DNA of 64,000 bases from Saprospiraceae bacterium (GCA_025056735.1 JANWVR010000103.1:1-64000); one strand, 5' to 3'. Shown: positions 26,267 through 35,692, counted from the first letter of the stretch. The notes: generated by a model from the letters alone, not told the origin. Made by a program: numbers and translations.

Positions 26267-27265
26267 TCAGAACCGACCTTCTATGAACGCTTGCACATCG
26301 GCGGCGGATTGCTCGGCATTTTCCTCTTGCGGCCAATGGCCAGTGTTTTGGTATATGCGCAGCAGAGCCTTTCGGATGCGGCGATGGAATTCGTAGGCGT
26401 ATTCGGGCGAGAGGACGGCATCTTCAGCGCCCCAGACGACGAGCGTTGGCGCGGTGATTTTCTCTACCAAATCGGCGGGCGGGCGATTGTCGCCGGTAGC
26501 GGCGCGGTCGGTAAAGGCTTTTCGGTTGCCGGCGCGGCGCAACAGGTCGTGATGGCGGCGCACTAAGGCGCTGTTAACGCGGCTATCGTCGGCATACACC
26601 TCCTCTAAGAACGCCCGCACGGCGGCGCGCGGCGTAATGCGCCACAGGATGCGGTTGATAACAGGGGTCTTAGCGAGCCCGTTGACCAGCGAGGTGTGTT
26701 TGGGCTCGAAGCCCGGAGCGTTGCTCAGGACGAGTTTGCGCAATCGCTGAGGGCGCTGGCTGGCGTACACCCAGGCGATTTGCGCGCCCAGACCATTGCC
26801 CACCAAATGAAAGCGCCGCAATTGGAGCGCCTGCGTAAAGCGCTCCAGGAAATCGGCGTACATAAAGGCACTATAGCTGCGCTGCGGGTGAGGCCCGGTG
26901 AGCCCAAATCCCGGCAGGTCGAGGCTGATGATTTGATAGTTTTTTGACAGCACCTCTGTCCACGCGACCCAGGTATGCAGGCTGCTGTTGGCGTCGTGCA
27001 GCAAAATGATCGGCTCGCCGCGTCCGCACATGCGATAGTGCACGATCATGCCGTCCATCTCCATAAAATGCGAGTCCGGAAAAGCATAGCGCGCAGCCAG
27101 CTCGTGTGGCGGCAGATCGCTGTACCAGTTGAACGCCAGCCATCCCAATCCTACAAGCAGCAACGCCCAGCGCAACAGCCGCCAGAGAGACACTCGTCGG
27201 GCACCGCTTTTGGTTACAGTAGTCCAAAGATTAGTCAGAAAGGGTAGCCGTTTCTCCATAGGCAT
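26267..27265 (-). CDS. Alpha/beta hydrolase
   Basis: 332 aa; EPIILLHDANSSLHTWVAWTEVLSKNYQIISLDLPGFGLT; LVGNGLGAQIAWVYA; PTLVVWGAEDAVLS. Confidence 0.9.
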   Translation of the reverse strand: MPMEKRLPFLTNLWTTVTKSGARRVSLWRLLRWALLLVGLGWLAFNWYSDLPPHELAARYAFPDSHFMEMDGMIVHYRMCGRGEPIILLHDANSSLHTWVAWTEVLSKNYQIISLDLPGFGLTGPHPQRSYSAFMYADFLERFTQALQLRRFHLVGNGLGAQIAWVYASQRPQRLRKLVLSNAPGFEPKHTSLVNGLAKTPVINRILWRITPRAAVRAFLEEVYADDSRVNSALVRRHHDLLRRAGNRKAFTDRAATGDNRPPADLVEKITAPTLVVWGAEDAVLSPEYAYEFHRRIRKALLRIYQNTGHWPQEENAEQSAADVQAFIEGRF

Positions 27266-27787
27266 CTACCGGGAGGCGCGCCGCGCCAATACGATGAAAG
27301 CTGCCAACACAAAACCGCCTATGGCGCCCACGCCGAAACGCATAAGCACCGGCCCAAGCGGTTGCACCGGGTTTTCTATGGCTTTGTTTACCTCTGCCAA
27401 TCCCTCGCGCAACTGGCTGGCCCACTGGGGATCGCCAGCGCCGCGACTCAGCTGCGCTTCGATGCTCGCTTTCTGCAGGAGCAGCTCCTGACGCACCAGC
27501 TCCGGATCGGCCAGATGCAGGCCGTAGTAAAAAAGCCAGTACGCCAGATTGATGAGAATAAACACCGCAAAAGGCGCACGCACCTGATGCCGGAATTCAC
27601 GCTCGGAGCCGTTCTGGGCATCGTCGGCCTTAGCAGCGCGATACATGAAGAGGAGATAGAACGCCAAAGACGCCCATTGCAGGGCCGTATGGAGGAAGGT
27701 CTCCCGCCCCAGACCGTACAGCAGAGCAAAATAGAGGACGACCACCAATCCGCCCAGCAGGCCGTTTTGCAGAATGTGGTTTCTCAT
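27266..27787 (-). CDS. DUF4199-like integral membrane protein
   Basis: 173 aa; several TM segments; family call from overall layout only; CAAAGGTA promoter at 27828-27835. Confidence 0.6.
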   Translation of the reverse strand: MRNHILQNGLLGGLVVVLYFALLYGLGRETFLHTALQWASLAFYLLFMYRAAKADDAQNGSEREFRHQVRAPFAVFILINLAYWLFYYGLHLADPELVRQELLLQKASIEAQLSRGAGDPQWASQLREGLAEVNKAIENPVQPLGPVLMRFGVGAIGGFVLAAFIVLARRASR

Positions 27788-27908
27788 GTAAAAAGAGCCA
27801 TCGAATGTTCAAAGTCGCTGCCAGGCGCAAAGGTATAGGCGTTTTGGGCAAGTTGTTGTTTTTCAGGCAACAACCCTGCTGGAAGAGCGTGGGCACGCCC
27901 AGAGATCT

Positions 27909-28904
27909 TCAGGGAGTCTCTATTGTGCCCAGGATTTTCTGGATGATTGCCTCCTGCTGGATGTTCTCCGCTTCGGCTTCGTAGGTGAGTCCGATGCGGT
28001 GACGCAGGGCATCGTAGCTGACGGCGCGCACATCCTCTGGCGTAACGTAGCCGCGCCGACGCAAAAAGGCCATAGCGCGCGCAGCCTGCGCCAAGGCAAT
28101 GCTGGCGCGCGGGGAGGCGCCGTATGCAATGAGCGGCGCCAGGCTTTTCAAGCCATGTGCCGCTGGAGCGCGCGTGGCTGCTACAATGCTGAGGATATAG
28201 TCCTCAATCTTGGGGTCCATATAAATGCGGTGCAACGCTTCGCGCGCCTTCAACAGCGCGCCGCGCGACACTACAGGCTGCACGCGCGGCATCTCCTGGC
28301 CCAAATTGAGGCGCACGATTTGCCGCTCTTCCTCTCTGTCCGGATAACCGATTTTGACCTTCAGTAAAAAGCGATCCACCTGCGCTTCTGGCAGGGGGTA
28401 CGTCCCTTCCTGCTCAATGGGGTTTTGCGTGGCCAGTACCAGGAATGGCTCTTCGAGTACAAACGTCTCGTCCCCGATGGTTACCTGGCGCTCCTGCATG
28501 GCCTCCAGCAAGGCGCTTTGCACTTTGGCCGGAGAGCGATTGATCTCGTCGGCCAGTACGAAGTGAGCAAAAATAGGGCCCTTGCGCACACTGAACTCGG
28601 CGCGGGCCGGGTTGTACACTTGCGTACCCACGATGTCGGCCGGCAGCAGGTCGGGCGTAAATTGAATGCGACTGAAGCGCGCGTCCACCGCCTGAGACAA
28701 AGCCTTGATAGCCAGCGTTTTAGCCAGACCAGGCATGCCTTCCAGCAGAATGTGTCCGCGCGTAAGCAGGCCAATGAGCAGGCGATCCATCATCTCACGC
28801 TGGCCGATGATGACTTTGCTGGTCTCGGCATGTAGCCTGTCCAAAAAAGCGCCTTCTTCTTGTATATGGCGATTGAGCGCCTCGATGTCGGTCGGTGGTT
28901 GCAT
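27909..28904 (-). CDS. MoxR-family AAA+ ATPase
   Basis: GHILLEGMPGLAKTLAIKALSQ; FTPDLLPADIVGTQVYNP; VLADEINRSPAKVQSALLEAMQERQVTIG; LVLATQNPIEQEGTYPLPEAQVDRFLLK. Start placed at MQPPTD (28904) because a TACCTTTG element (28932-28939) lies inside the longer ORF (28946). Confidence 0.94.
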   Translation of the reverse strand: MQPPTDIEALNRHIQEEGAFLDRLHAETSKVIIGQREMMDRLLIGLLTRGHILLEGMPGLAKTLAIKALSQAVDARFSRIQFTPDLLPADIVGTQVYNPARAEFSVRKGPIFAHFVLADEINRSPAKVQSALLEAMQERQVTIGDETFVLEEPFLVLATQNPIEQEGTYPLPEAQVDRFLLKVKIGYPDREEERQIVRLNLGQEMPRVQPVVSRGALLKAREALHRIYMDPKIEDYILSIVAATRAPAAHGLKSLAPLIAYGASPRASIALAQAARAMAFLRRRGYVTPEDVRAVSYDALRHRIGLTYEAEAENIQQEAIIQKILGTIETP

Positions 28905-28931
28905 ATGGCAGGCATGTGCATCTTTGCCCGG

Positions 28932-28939
28932 CAAAGGTA
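28932..28939 (-). promoter_or_regulatory. Bacteroidota -7 element (TACCTTTG) upstream of moxR
   Basis: CAAAGGTA on + strand, 28 nt upstream of the ATG at 28904. Confidence 0.6.
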
Positions 28940-28994
28940 AAGCCAAAGAAATCCGGCCCTCAACGCAACAGGTACCTGGAAGCCGTTTTTTTAA

Positions 28995-29273
28995 CTGACG
29001 CTACGCACGAGCGGCATGGAGCGTCCTGTCAGCGTCTAACCTGCTCGGTGAAAGCTTTGGCCGCCAAAGTCTGTATTCCTCTGAAAACCTCCCCCCAGCA
29101 CGACACATTCCTCCATGATGTGATGTCTGTCAGGATGTTAGATGAGGTGCAGGGATTGTCCTCCCCTATCCCACCCGATAAATCGGGCGGTTACAGGATG
29201 CTCGATGTGCTCGCCTCAACCGAACGACAATCCCAAGGGAGAACGGCATTCCGCCTCGCCTGCTTAAGGTCTG
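28995..29273 (-). mobile_element. MITE-like element, full-length copy C (279 bp, inverted relative to B)
   Basis: Flanked by TTTTTAA at 28988-28994 and 29274-29280 (TTAAAAA in element sense); termini CAGACCTTAAGCAGG... and ...GTGCGTAGCGTCAG; contains CATCCTGTAACCGCCCGATTTATCGGGTGG identical to copy B. Confidence 0.82.
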
Positions 29274-29545
29274 TTTTTAATTTTAAAACACGCCATAAAA
29301 GGTCATAAAAAGAACGGGAAGCGGTGTAAAAGACGACAACATCAGCCTGAAAAGAAACTTCACGACGGCTGCCACTACGCTCAAACACAAGCACAGGCAA
29401 TACCCAGGCGTACCTTCGCGTGCTGCATCGGTCGGATTTTTTTTTGAAAAAACAGCGTCTGTGGAACTAAGACCGATACCTTGAAAGTTTATACCAGTGA
29501 ATAGGCCGCAAAAAACCTGCTCAGCAACCAAACTGGCCTTTCAAT

Positions 29546-30130
29546 ATGGAAGACTGCACTGCTACCCACCTGGATTTCACAGCACTCTTCACCCGCGAAT
29601 TCGCGCCGTTAGCGGACGATTTATTTCGCTACGCTTTTTGGCTGACGGGTGACTACACGCGCGCTGAAGACTTAGTGCAGGAAACTTACCTGCGCGTGTG
29701 GCGCTACATTGACCGTTACCGCCCGGGCACTTATGCGAAAGCCTGGTTATTTCGCATTTGCAAAAACCTGTTCGTCAATGACTACCGCAAAAACGGGCGA
29801 CAGATGAATATCGAGAGCTATGAGGATTGGATAGGCTCCCCAGAGAGCAAAAACTTGCTCGCACAAGACCCGAACTACGCCGCCATCAGCGAAGAGGTGA
29901 TGCTTGCTATCAACACCCTGCCCGATCGGACGCGCACTATGGTGCTGCTCGATGCCCAGGGCTTTAGCTATCAGGAAATCGCCGACATAATGGAAATACC
30001 GATCGGTACCGTTCGCTCTACCCTGCACCGCGCGCGTATCCGCTTAGCCCCTCTGCTTGCCGACTACGCTCACGAAAAAGGGTATAACATCGGTGGAGAA
30101 GACATCCAGCTCGATAAGCGGCATGGCTAA
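29546..30130 (+). CDS. ECF RNA polymerase sigma factor
   Basis: 194 aa; YAFWLTGDYTRAEDLVQETYLRVWRYIDRY; FSYQEIADIMEIPIGTVRSTLHRARIRL. Confidence 0.95.
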   Translation: MEDCTATHLDFTALFTREFAPLADDLFRYAFWLTGDYTRAEDLVQETYLRVWRYIDRYRPGTYAKAWLFRICKNLFVNDYRKNGRQMNIESYEDWIGSPESKNLLAQDPNYAAISEEVMLAINTLPDRTRTMVLLDAQGFSYQEIADIMEIPIGTVRSTLHRARIRLAPLLADYAHEKGYNIGGEDIQLDKRHG

Positions 30131-30133
30131 TCG

Positions 30134-30173
30134 AAAACGGGGTTTGCTGCACGTGCAGTTGACCCCGTTTTTT
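30134..30173 (+). terminator. Rho-independent terminator after the sigma factor
   Basis: AAAACGGGGT (30134-30143) / ACCCCGTTTT (30162-30171) with internal CTGCAC/GTGCAG, U-run overlapping the right arm. Confidence 0.85.
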
Positions 30174-30288
30174 CGCCCTCTCCGCCGCATTTTATTGCGT
30201 TTGTCGCCCGTATCCGAATTGTTTTTCAGGACTTTTACTCGTAAAAAAATAGTTACGTAAACGCTTTACCATTCGTTAACTCGCCGCT

Positions 30289-30705
30289 GTGCGTTTGCAA
30301 CACCATCTCCGCCATGCCTATCGCTCTGCCTTTTCTTGTTTTTTCCATCCTGACGCCCTTTGGGGAGTTGCTGTGAGAATAGGCAAGGCTTTCGGTATGG
30401 TGGTAGGACGTCCAGTCGGCCTAAACATCGCAGTTTGTATGAAAAATGCAGTCAAACCGTCGAAGCCTACTCCAGCAGATGTGGACAACCCGACCTATGC
30501 GTCGCCCGCTTATCGGGCAAACCACTTAAAACCCTCTGTTCCCAAAACGCCCGGGGCGCTTTCGCCCGAAGAAGAATTCCACAATGAACCAGACCCGGAT
30601 GCCTTTCGCGCCTTTTTGCGCGATTACCTGCCCAACCCAAAAGCGCCCAAGCGGCTCAAAGCCTGGATTCGCGAACTTCCTTACCGCGAGCCGAAGTCGA
30701 AGTAA
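30289..30705 (+). CDS. Small hypothetical protein
   Basis: 138 aa; no recognised domain; a shorter start (MKNAVKPSKP) is plausible. Confidence 0.4.
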   Translation: MRLQHHLRHAYRSAFSCFFHPDALWGVAVRIGKAFGMVVGRPVGLNIAVCMKNAVKPSKPTPADVDNPTYASPAYRANHLKPSVPKTPGALSPEEEFHNEPDPDAFRAFLRDYLPNPKAPKRLKAWIRELPYREPKSK

Positions 30706-30737
30706 GCCCGGAGGTGGCATCCTTGTTAAAAAACACT

Positions 30738-30773
30738 CTCCCCACTTGCTCGTGCATGCACACAAGTGGGGAG
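30738..30773. terminator. Terminator hairpin between convergent genes
   Basis: CTCCCCACTTG (30738-30748) / CAAGTGGGGAG (30763-30773); on the - strand followed by AGTGTTTTTT. Confidence 0.8.
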
Positions 30774-30858
30774 AATACTTGCGACTCTCGACTTTCGAGC
30801 GGGCAGCGATTGTAAAAGCAGCTCTTAGCAGTACTCCGCTGCTGCTAAGTCTTTCGCA

Positions 30859-32022
30859 TTACCGGAAAGGATTTTGGATATCCGGATTTTGAATGAACGC
30901 TGTGTCGGTCAGTGTGTGCAAAAATTTGATGATGGCCCGCTTATGATACGGCGTCAGCCCGGTGTATTGAGGCGGAACGACGCCAGGGATTTGAAAGCCA
31001 ATCTGATCAATCAGCGGGTCTTTGTTAGGTGAGTTCTTGCCGTGGCTGCTGTAATGGTCGAGCACTTCCTCCAGCGTTTGGAAGCGTCCGTCGTGCATGT
31101 AGGGCGCCGTTAGGGCGATGTTGCGCAGCGTAGGCGTTCGGAATTTGCCGTTGTCCGTGCGCCGGCCGTTAGCAGCGCCTCGGCCTTTGTCCTTGAAGTC
31201 GTCGAGCGTATTTGCCTCGTCTATGCCGTTGTTGAAATACTGGTTGCCTGTCAGCGTGAAACCGCCATGACAGTGGAAGCACTGAGCATCCGGCAGACCT
31301 AAGCGCGCGCCCTCCTCGAAGTACATCAGCTTGCCGTCGAGTTCTTCGTCGTCCAAAGCATCTAAGTCGCCCTGCAGGAAGCGGTCGAATTTAGAGGTAC
31401 CGCTGCTGATGAGGATGCGCTCAAATTGAGCAATGGCTTTGGCAGCCAGTTCTTTAGTGATTTGCTCGCGGTCGCGGATGCCGAATGCTTTGCGAAAGAG
31501 TTCCGGATAGGTAGGGTGATTTCTCAGCTTCTTGATGACGTTGGGCCAGGTGTTGTGCATCTCGATGGGGTCTTCTACGGGCAGCAAGGCTTGTTCCTCC
31601 AGCGTACGTACCCGCCCGTCCCAGAACAGGCCGTTAGTGGCATATGCAATGTTGAGCAGACTCATAGAGCTGCGCCGCCCGGCAATGCCGTCAATGCCCA
31701 CTGAAACGGGTAGGCCATCGGTAAAGCTCAGGTTCGGCAGGTGGCACGAAGCACACGACTGCGTGCTGTCGCCTGAAAGGATAGGGTCGTAAAACAGCCG
31801 CCGGCCCAATTGCACGCCATCCACCGTCATTGGGTTATCGGGTGGAATGGGCACCTCCGGGAAATGCGGCGGTTTGATGACTTTGTAGGGCTGCGGGTTG
31901 TAAGGAATATGCAGCAGGTCGCCACCTTCGGGTTCGGGCACGTCCTTTTTACAGCTCTGCCATACAACGAGGCTGCCTATCGCGGCAGCGACGAACCAGA
32001 GGCGCCAGGTAAAGTTTTTCAT
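30859..32022 (-). CDS. Di-heme cytochrome-c peroxidase / MauG-MbnH-like lipoprotein
   Basis: 387 aa; lipobox VVWQSCKKD; two heme sites CASCH and CFHCH; LGRRLFYDPILSGDSTQSCASCHLPNLSFTDG; FRTPTLRNIALTAPYMHDGRFQTLEEVLDHY. Confidence 0.93.
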   Translation of the reverse strand: MKNFTWRLWFVAAAIGSLVVWQSCKKDVPEPEGGDLLHIPYNPQPYKVIKPPHFPEVPIPPDNPMTVDGVQLGRRLFYDPILSGDSTQSCASCHLPNLSFTDGLPVSVGIDGIAGRRSSMSLLNIAYATNGLFWDGRVRTLEEQALLPVEDPIEMHNTWPNVIKKLRNHPTYPELFRKAFGIRDREQITKELAAKAIAQFERILISSGTSKFDRFLQGDLDALDDEELDGKLMYFEEGARLGLPDAQCFHCHGGFTLTGNQYFNNGIDEANTLDDFKDKGRGAANGRRTDNGKFRTPTLRNIALTAPYMHDGRFQTLEEVLDHYSSHGKNSPNKDPLIDQIGFQIPGVVPPQYTGLTPYHKRAIIKFLHTLTDTAFIQNPDIQNPFR

Positions 32023-32034
32023 AGCAGGCGAAAT

Positions 32035-32808
32035 TTATTGGGTTACAGAAGTAGCGCTCCGAAAGTTGTCCATCAGTTTTCTAGCGATAACCACGTCGTT
32101 GAAGTCATTAGAGGTGATGTGGTTGTAGGGGTCTTTCAAATCGAGCCATTGGCCGTTGATGCGGAAAAGTTTCTTCAGGTCAAACTCCACGACGATTGCT
32201 GGCGCGCCTTCCCCTACCCGTATGGGCAGGTCGAACGTGTACTCACGGAAAACGGCGTTAGAGCCGCAGTGATAGATAAGACCGCCGTCGGATCGGCCGT
32301 CTTTGTCCAGGTCCACGCGGCCTTCTATCTTGTTGAAAATGTAGCTTTTCCACCCGATCCAGTACTCGTTTTCGCGGCTGAGCGGATGACCAGCGGCAAA
32401 ATCTTTAGGCTGCTTAGCGTTGAGCACAGGCGGTACGCCATACCCCAGTCGAATACCGCTGTATTGGCCTTCAGACGCCCGCAGGGTCAGCATTACGTCT
32501 ACCATAGTGTCTGTCCTGGCATCGTCAGGCGTGAAGTCCACCCATTCAATGCTGCTGAGGTGCTCCACCGTACCGTCGCTTTTGAGCAGGGCTAAGTTGC
32601 TCATGTATGTGTTGAAGCGGAAGAAGTCCACCCAATAGGTGTCGTAGTCAAGCTTTTTGTAGCGAACCATGGGCTGGCCGTCGTAAAGCGCCCGGAAGGT
32701 GATCTTCACCTCTGTCTTTGGCCCGGAGTTCTCTTTCGTTCCATCACAGCCCGTCCATAACAACAGGCTGCCGAAGGCAAAGGCCGATAAAAAAATCCAT
32801 CGCACCAT
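32035..32808 (-). CDS. MbnP-like (copper-binding family) lipoprotein
   Basis: 257 aa; lipobox LLLWTGCDG; VDFFRFNTYMSNLALL; SRENEYWIGWKSYIFNKIEGRVD; LIYHCGSNAVFREYTFDLPI. Confidence 0.75.
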   Translation of the reverse strand: MVRWIFLSAFAFGSLLLWTGCDGTKENSGPKTEVKITFRALYDGQPMVRYKKLDYDTYWVDFFRFNTYMSNLALLKSDGTVEHLSSIEWVDFTPDDARTDTMVDVMLTLRASEGQYSGIRLGYGVPPVLNAKQPKDFAAGHPLSRENEYWIGWKSYIFNKIEGRVDLDKDGRSDGGLIYHCGSNAVFREYTFDLPIRVGEGAPAIVVEFDLKKLFRINGQWLDLKDPYNHITSNDFNDVVIARKLMDNFRSATSVTQ

Positions 32809-32896
32809 GTCTAAAGTATTTTTGTGTTTGAGGATAGGATTGGGAAGGGCTTAACACGGCATGAGGCATGTCACTTGTACAAGCGGATGTGCAAAT

Positions 32897-33727
32897 TTAC
32901 TCAGGAAGAACCAATAGTGCGCTATTGAGGTTAGCCCAAATTCGCGTTTTCCACGCCGAAATGTCGCCGGTTGTCAAATCCACGCCTCGAAACAGCTCGC
33001 GATAGTTCACAGCCAGCTGGAGCCGGAAGTCGTAGCCGCTTTCGCGCAGGAAAGGCCCCGGGCTTTGGAGTACTTTGGAAGGGAAATCGGGCGCCCCGAA
33101 CGTTAGCGTGTCGGGGATCGTGTTGGGCAGGGTATCGCGCGTAATGACTAACCGAAATGCAGCAAAGCCGCGGTCGGGCCCGAGCCACAGGTTTTCGGGT
33201 TGCGGGCGCAAGGGGTGCCCTTCTGGGGCCAACGCCGGGATGACGCGCTGGGCGGCATCGGGCACGCCCACGCGGAAACGCATGCCCGAAAACGTACCTG
33301 CTGCCCGAAACTCGCCCACCGTGTAGTCCACTACCGTGCGGCGCAGGACCAAAAAATCGTTAGTGAACGTCTGGCGCGCCGTATCGCCCGCAGGCGTTCG
33401 CACGGCTAAGCGCAACGTGTCGGCTATCGGAAACGCCTGACCATTCTGGATGCCCTGAACGTCTGAGAGATAAAAAACAGCCTCTCGGATGCGAAACCAA
33501 CGCCCTGGCGCATACTCGTAGGCGGCATTAGGCAGCCACGTGGCCGTGTCGAATAGCGGTACATGGCGCAAGCGCAATTTCGGGTAGTTGCAACAGCAGC
33601 AGCACGCCTTGTCGGCAGCAGCATCAAAATTGACGGCTTCAATATCCAGACAGCCCTCCCGCGGCTGGAAGCAGCCCGCTATGCCCAGCAGGCCACCCAT
33701 CAACAGTAGCACTATCCTTTGCATCAT
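32897..33727 (-). CDS. Second MbnP-like lipoprotein with a CCCCC cluster
   Basis: 276 aa; lipobox GIAGCFQ; EGCLDIEAVNFDAAADKACCCCCNYPKLRLRHVPLFDTATW; WFRIREAVFYLSDVQ; FSGMRFRVGVP. Confidence 0.65.
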   Translation of the reverse strand: MMQRIVLLLMGGLLGIAGCFQPREGCLDIEAVNFDAAADKACCCCCNYPKLRLRHVPLFDTATWLPNAAYEYAPGRWFRIREAVFYLSDVQGIQNGQAFPIADTLRLAVRTPAGDTARQTFTNDFLVLRRTVVDYTVGEFRAAGTFSGMRFRVGVPDAAQRVIPALAPEGHPLRPQPENLWLGPDRGFAAFRLVITRDTLPNTIPDTLTFGAPDFPSKVLQSPGPFLRESGYDFRLQLAVNYRELFRGVDLTTGDISAWKTRIWANLNSALLVLPE

Positions 33728-33773
33728 CTCACTCGCTTTGGCGATTCAAACAAACACGGCGCTGCCTGAGGCC

Positions 33774-34592
33774 TTACTTTCCCGACTCTAACTCACGCAT
33801 GATTTGCCGCACCACCTGCTTGACCTGCGAAGAGAACTCCTTTTCCAGAATCCAATGGTAGTAATTTTTATCTCGGGCAAACACTTCTTTGACTGGCTGG
33901 CCAATGTATTTGCCGAAATTAAAGACCGGCGTGCCGTCGGGCGCCAGCCGAATGCGCTGCGTTACATCTAAAAAACTGTTGTCGTTGGTAAAATCGTGCA
34001 GCACCTGGATGTCGTTTTGGATAGGCGCTTCGATGCGATTGCCGTCTTCGTCAATGAGGTCCTTGCCCTCGTAACGGGCGATTTGCCCTTGCAGCACCTC
34101 TAGCGTAGCGCGTACGTCCGACAAGGCGTCGTGCGCGTCGGCAAGTTCCTTGTTGCAGTAAAAGCGATAGGCGGCCTTCAGCGTGCGCGGTTCCATTTTA
34201 TAAAAAATGCGCTGAACGTCCACTAATCGGCGTTTACTGACGTCAAAGTCCATGCCCGCGCGGGAAAACTCCTCTATGAGCATGGGAATATCGAAGCGGT
34301 TGGAGTTGTAGCCCGCCAGGTCGGCGTCGCCGATAAAATCCCAGATTTTCTGAGCCAGCTGCAAAAAGGTAGGCTTATTGGCTAAGTCTTTTGGCGTAAT
34401 GCCGTGCACGGCCATAGCCTCGGCGGAAATAGGGATACCCGGGTTGACTAATGTGCTGAACTCTGCTGGCGCGCGCCCGTCTTTGAACACCTTGATCATC
34501 GCGATCTGCACAATGCGGTCGCGGATGACGTTGAGGCCCGTGGTCTCGACGTCAAGTACGACTAAGTCGCGCGTCAGGTTGAGTTGCACCAT
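33774..34592 (-). CDS. 3'-5' exonuclease, DnaQ/PolIII-epsilon family
   Basis: 272 aa; LVVLDVETTGLNVIRDRIVQIAMIKV; AGYNSNRFDIPMLIEEF; DAHDALSDVRATLEVL. Confidence 0.94.
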   Translation of the reverse strand: MVQLNLTRDLVVLDVETTGLNVIRDRIVQIAMIKVFKDGRAPAEFSTLVNPGIPISAEAMAVHGITPKDLANKPTFLQLAQKIWDFIGDADLAGYNSNRFDIPMLIEEFSRAGMDFDVSKRRLVDVQRIFYKMEPRTLKAAYRFYCNKELADAHDALSDVRATLEVLQGQIARYEGKDLIDEDGNRIEAPIQNDIQVLHDFTNDNSFLDVTQRIRLAPDGTPVFNFGKYIGQPVKEVFARDKNYYHWILEKEFSSQVKQVVRQIMRELESGK

Positions 34593-34634
34593 GAAAAGTA
34601 GGCGGTTTTGCGCATTTCATAAATTTCGCCGGCG

Positions 34635-35471
34635 CTATTCAGCCGAGTTCTCGCCGTCGAGCAGTCCTTGCTTGCGCGCTGTTTCCGCGTAGCCGTGCAG
34701 CTGGATGGGTTCGCGCACCTTGCGCAGGCGCAGGTTGAGCATCTCCACAAACAGCGAGAAGAAAATGGCGAAGTAAAGGTAGCCTTTCGGAATAGAACCC
34801 TCGATAAAATGCCCCTGATGGGCGGCTTCGCCAATGAGCGAAAAGCCAATCAAGAGCAGGAACGCCAGCCCAAGCATCTGCACCGTCGGGTGCTGATTGA
34901 CAAACCGACTCACCGGCGCAGCAAAGGCCATCATCACCAACACTGAGGCCACCACGGCAATGACCATGATGGTCAAGTCCTTTGTCAGGCCCACGGCTGT
35001 CAGAATGGAGTCAAACGAGAAAACGATGTTGATGAGCGTAATCTGAACAATGGCGGAGCTCAACGCCCGTGCACCCGGCTTGACCTGAGGGTCGTCTCCT
35101 GCGCGGGGGCTTTCCAGTTTGTGGTGGATCTCCGTCGTCGCCTTGTATAACAGGAAGGCGCCACCCAAGAATAGTATCAGGCTTTGGCCCGTAACCATGC
35201 CGTGCAGGCCAGGCAAGTCAATGTGAAAGAGCGGCTTCGTCATGCCGATGATCCATACCAGCACAAACAGCAGGGCAATGCGAAGGCCCATGGCCAGCGT
35301 CAGGCCAATGCTACGGGCCTTTCCCTGATCTTCCGGGCGCAACTTGGCAGAGATGATGGAAAGAAAAATGATGTTGTCCACGCCCAAGACGATCTCCAAA
35401 AACGTCAGCGTCAGCAGGCTAATCCACACGCCGCCAGAAGTGAAGTCGGGTAGGGTCAGCAAAGTCAGCAT
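34635..35471 (-). CDS. TerC-family integral membrane protein
   Basis: 278 aa; LTFLEIVLGVDNIIFLSIISAKL; FLGGAFLLYKATTEIHHKLE; NIVFSFDSILTAVGL. Confidence 0.93.
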   Translation of the reverse strand: MLTLLTLPDFTSGGVWISLLTLTFLEIVLGVDNIIFLSIISAKLRPEDQGKARSIGLTLAMGLRIALLFVLVWIIGMTKPLFHIDLPGLHGMVTGQSLILFLGGAFLLYKATTEIHHKLESPRAGDDPQVKPGARALSSAIVQITLINIVFSFDSILTAVGLTKDLTIMVIAVVASVLVMMAFAAPVSRFVNQHPTVQMLGLAFLLLIGFSLIGEAAHQGHFIEGSIPKGYLYFAIFFSLFVEMLNLRLRKVREPIQLHGYAETARKQGLLDGENSAE

Positions 35472-35692
35472 ATCAAAAGAATGGATTTGTTTGCAAAATA
35501 GACCGCAATGTTACGAGCGCTTAGCGGGGTTGTGGCACGTCAGCGCAAAAGAGTTTTGCAAAAGCACAACCTCAACACGCTGGAAAGATTTCCGCCCAGG
35601 ATGCGCATTACAAAATGTTAAGAAAAAGTTATAAAAATGTTAAGGGCCCTCGCTCGAGACATTCATTGTTAAACTACACAAACAGCATTCGT

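Noticed and set aside
30500-30525. GCCCGCTTATCGGGC hairpin as a fourth element copy
   Set aside because: No matching blocks at the expected 52- and 190-nt spacing.
31838-31860. TTATCGGGTGGAA, a partial match to the MITE-like element hairpin
   Set aside because: Lies in the conserved coding region of the di-heme peroxidase (PPDNPMTVDG); no flanking element sequence, so a chance match.
31810-32595. 261-aa + strand ORF antisense to the MbnP/MbnH-like genes
   Set aside because: The opposite strand carries heme motifs and lipoprotein signals; no independent support.
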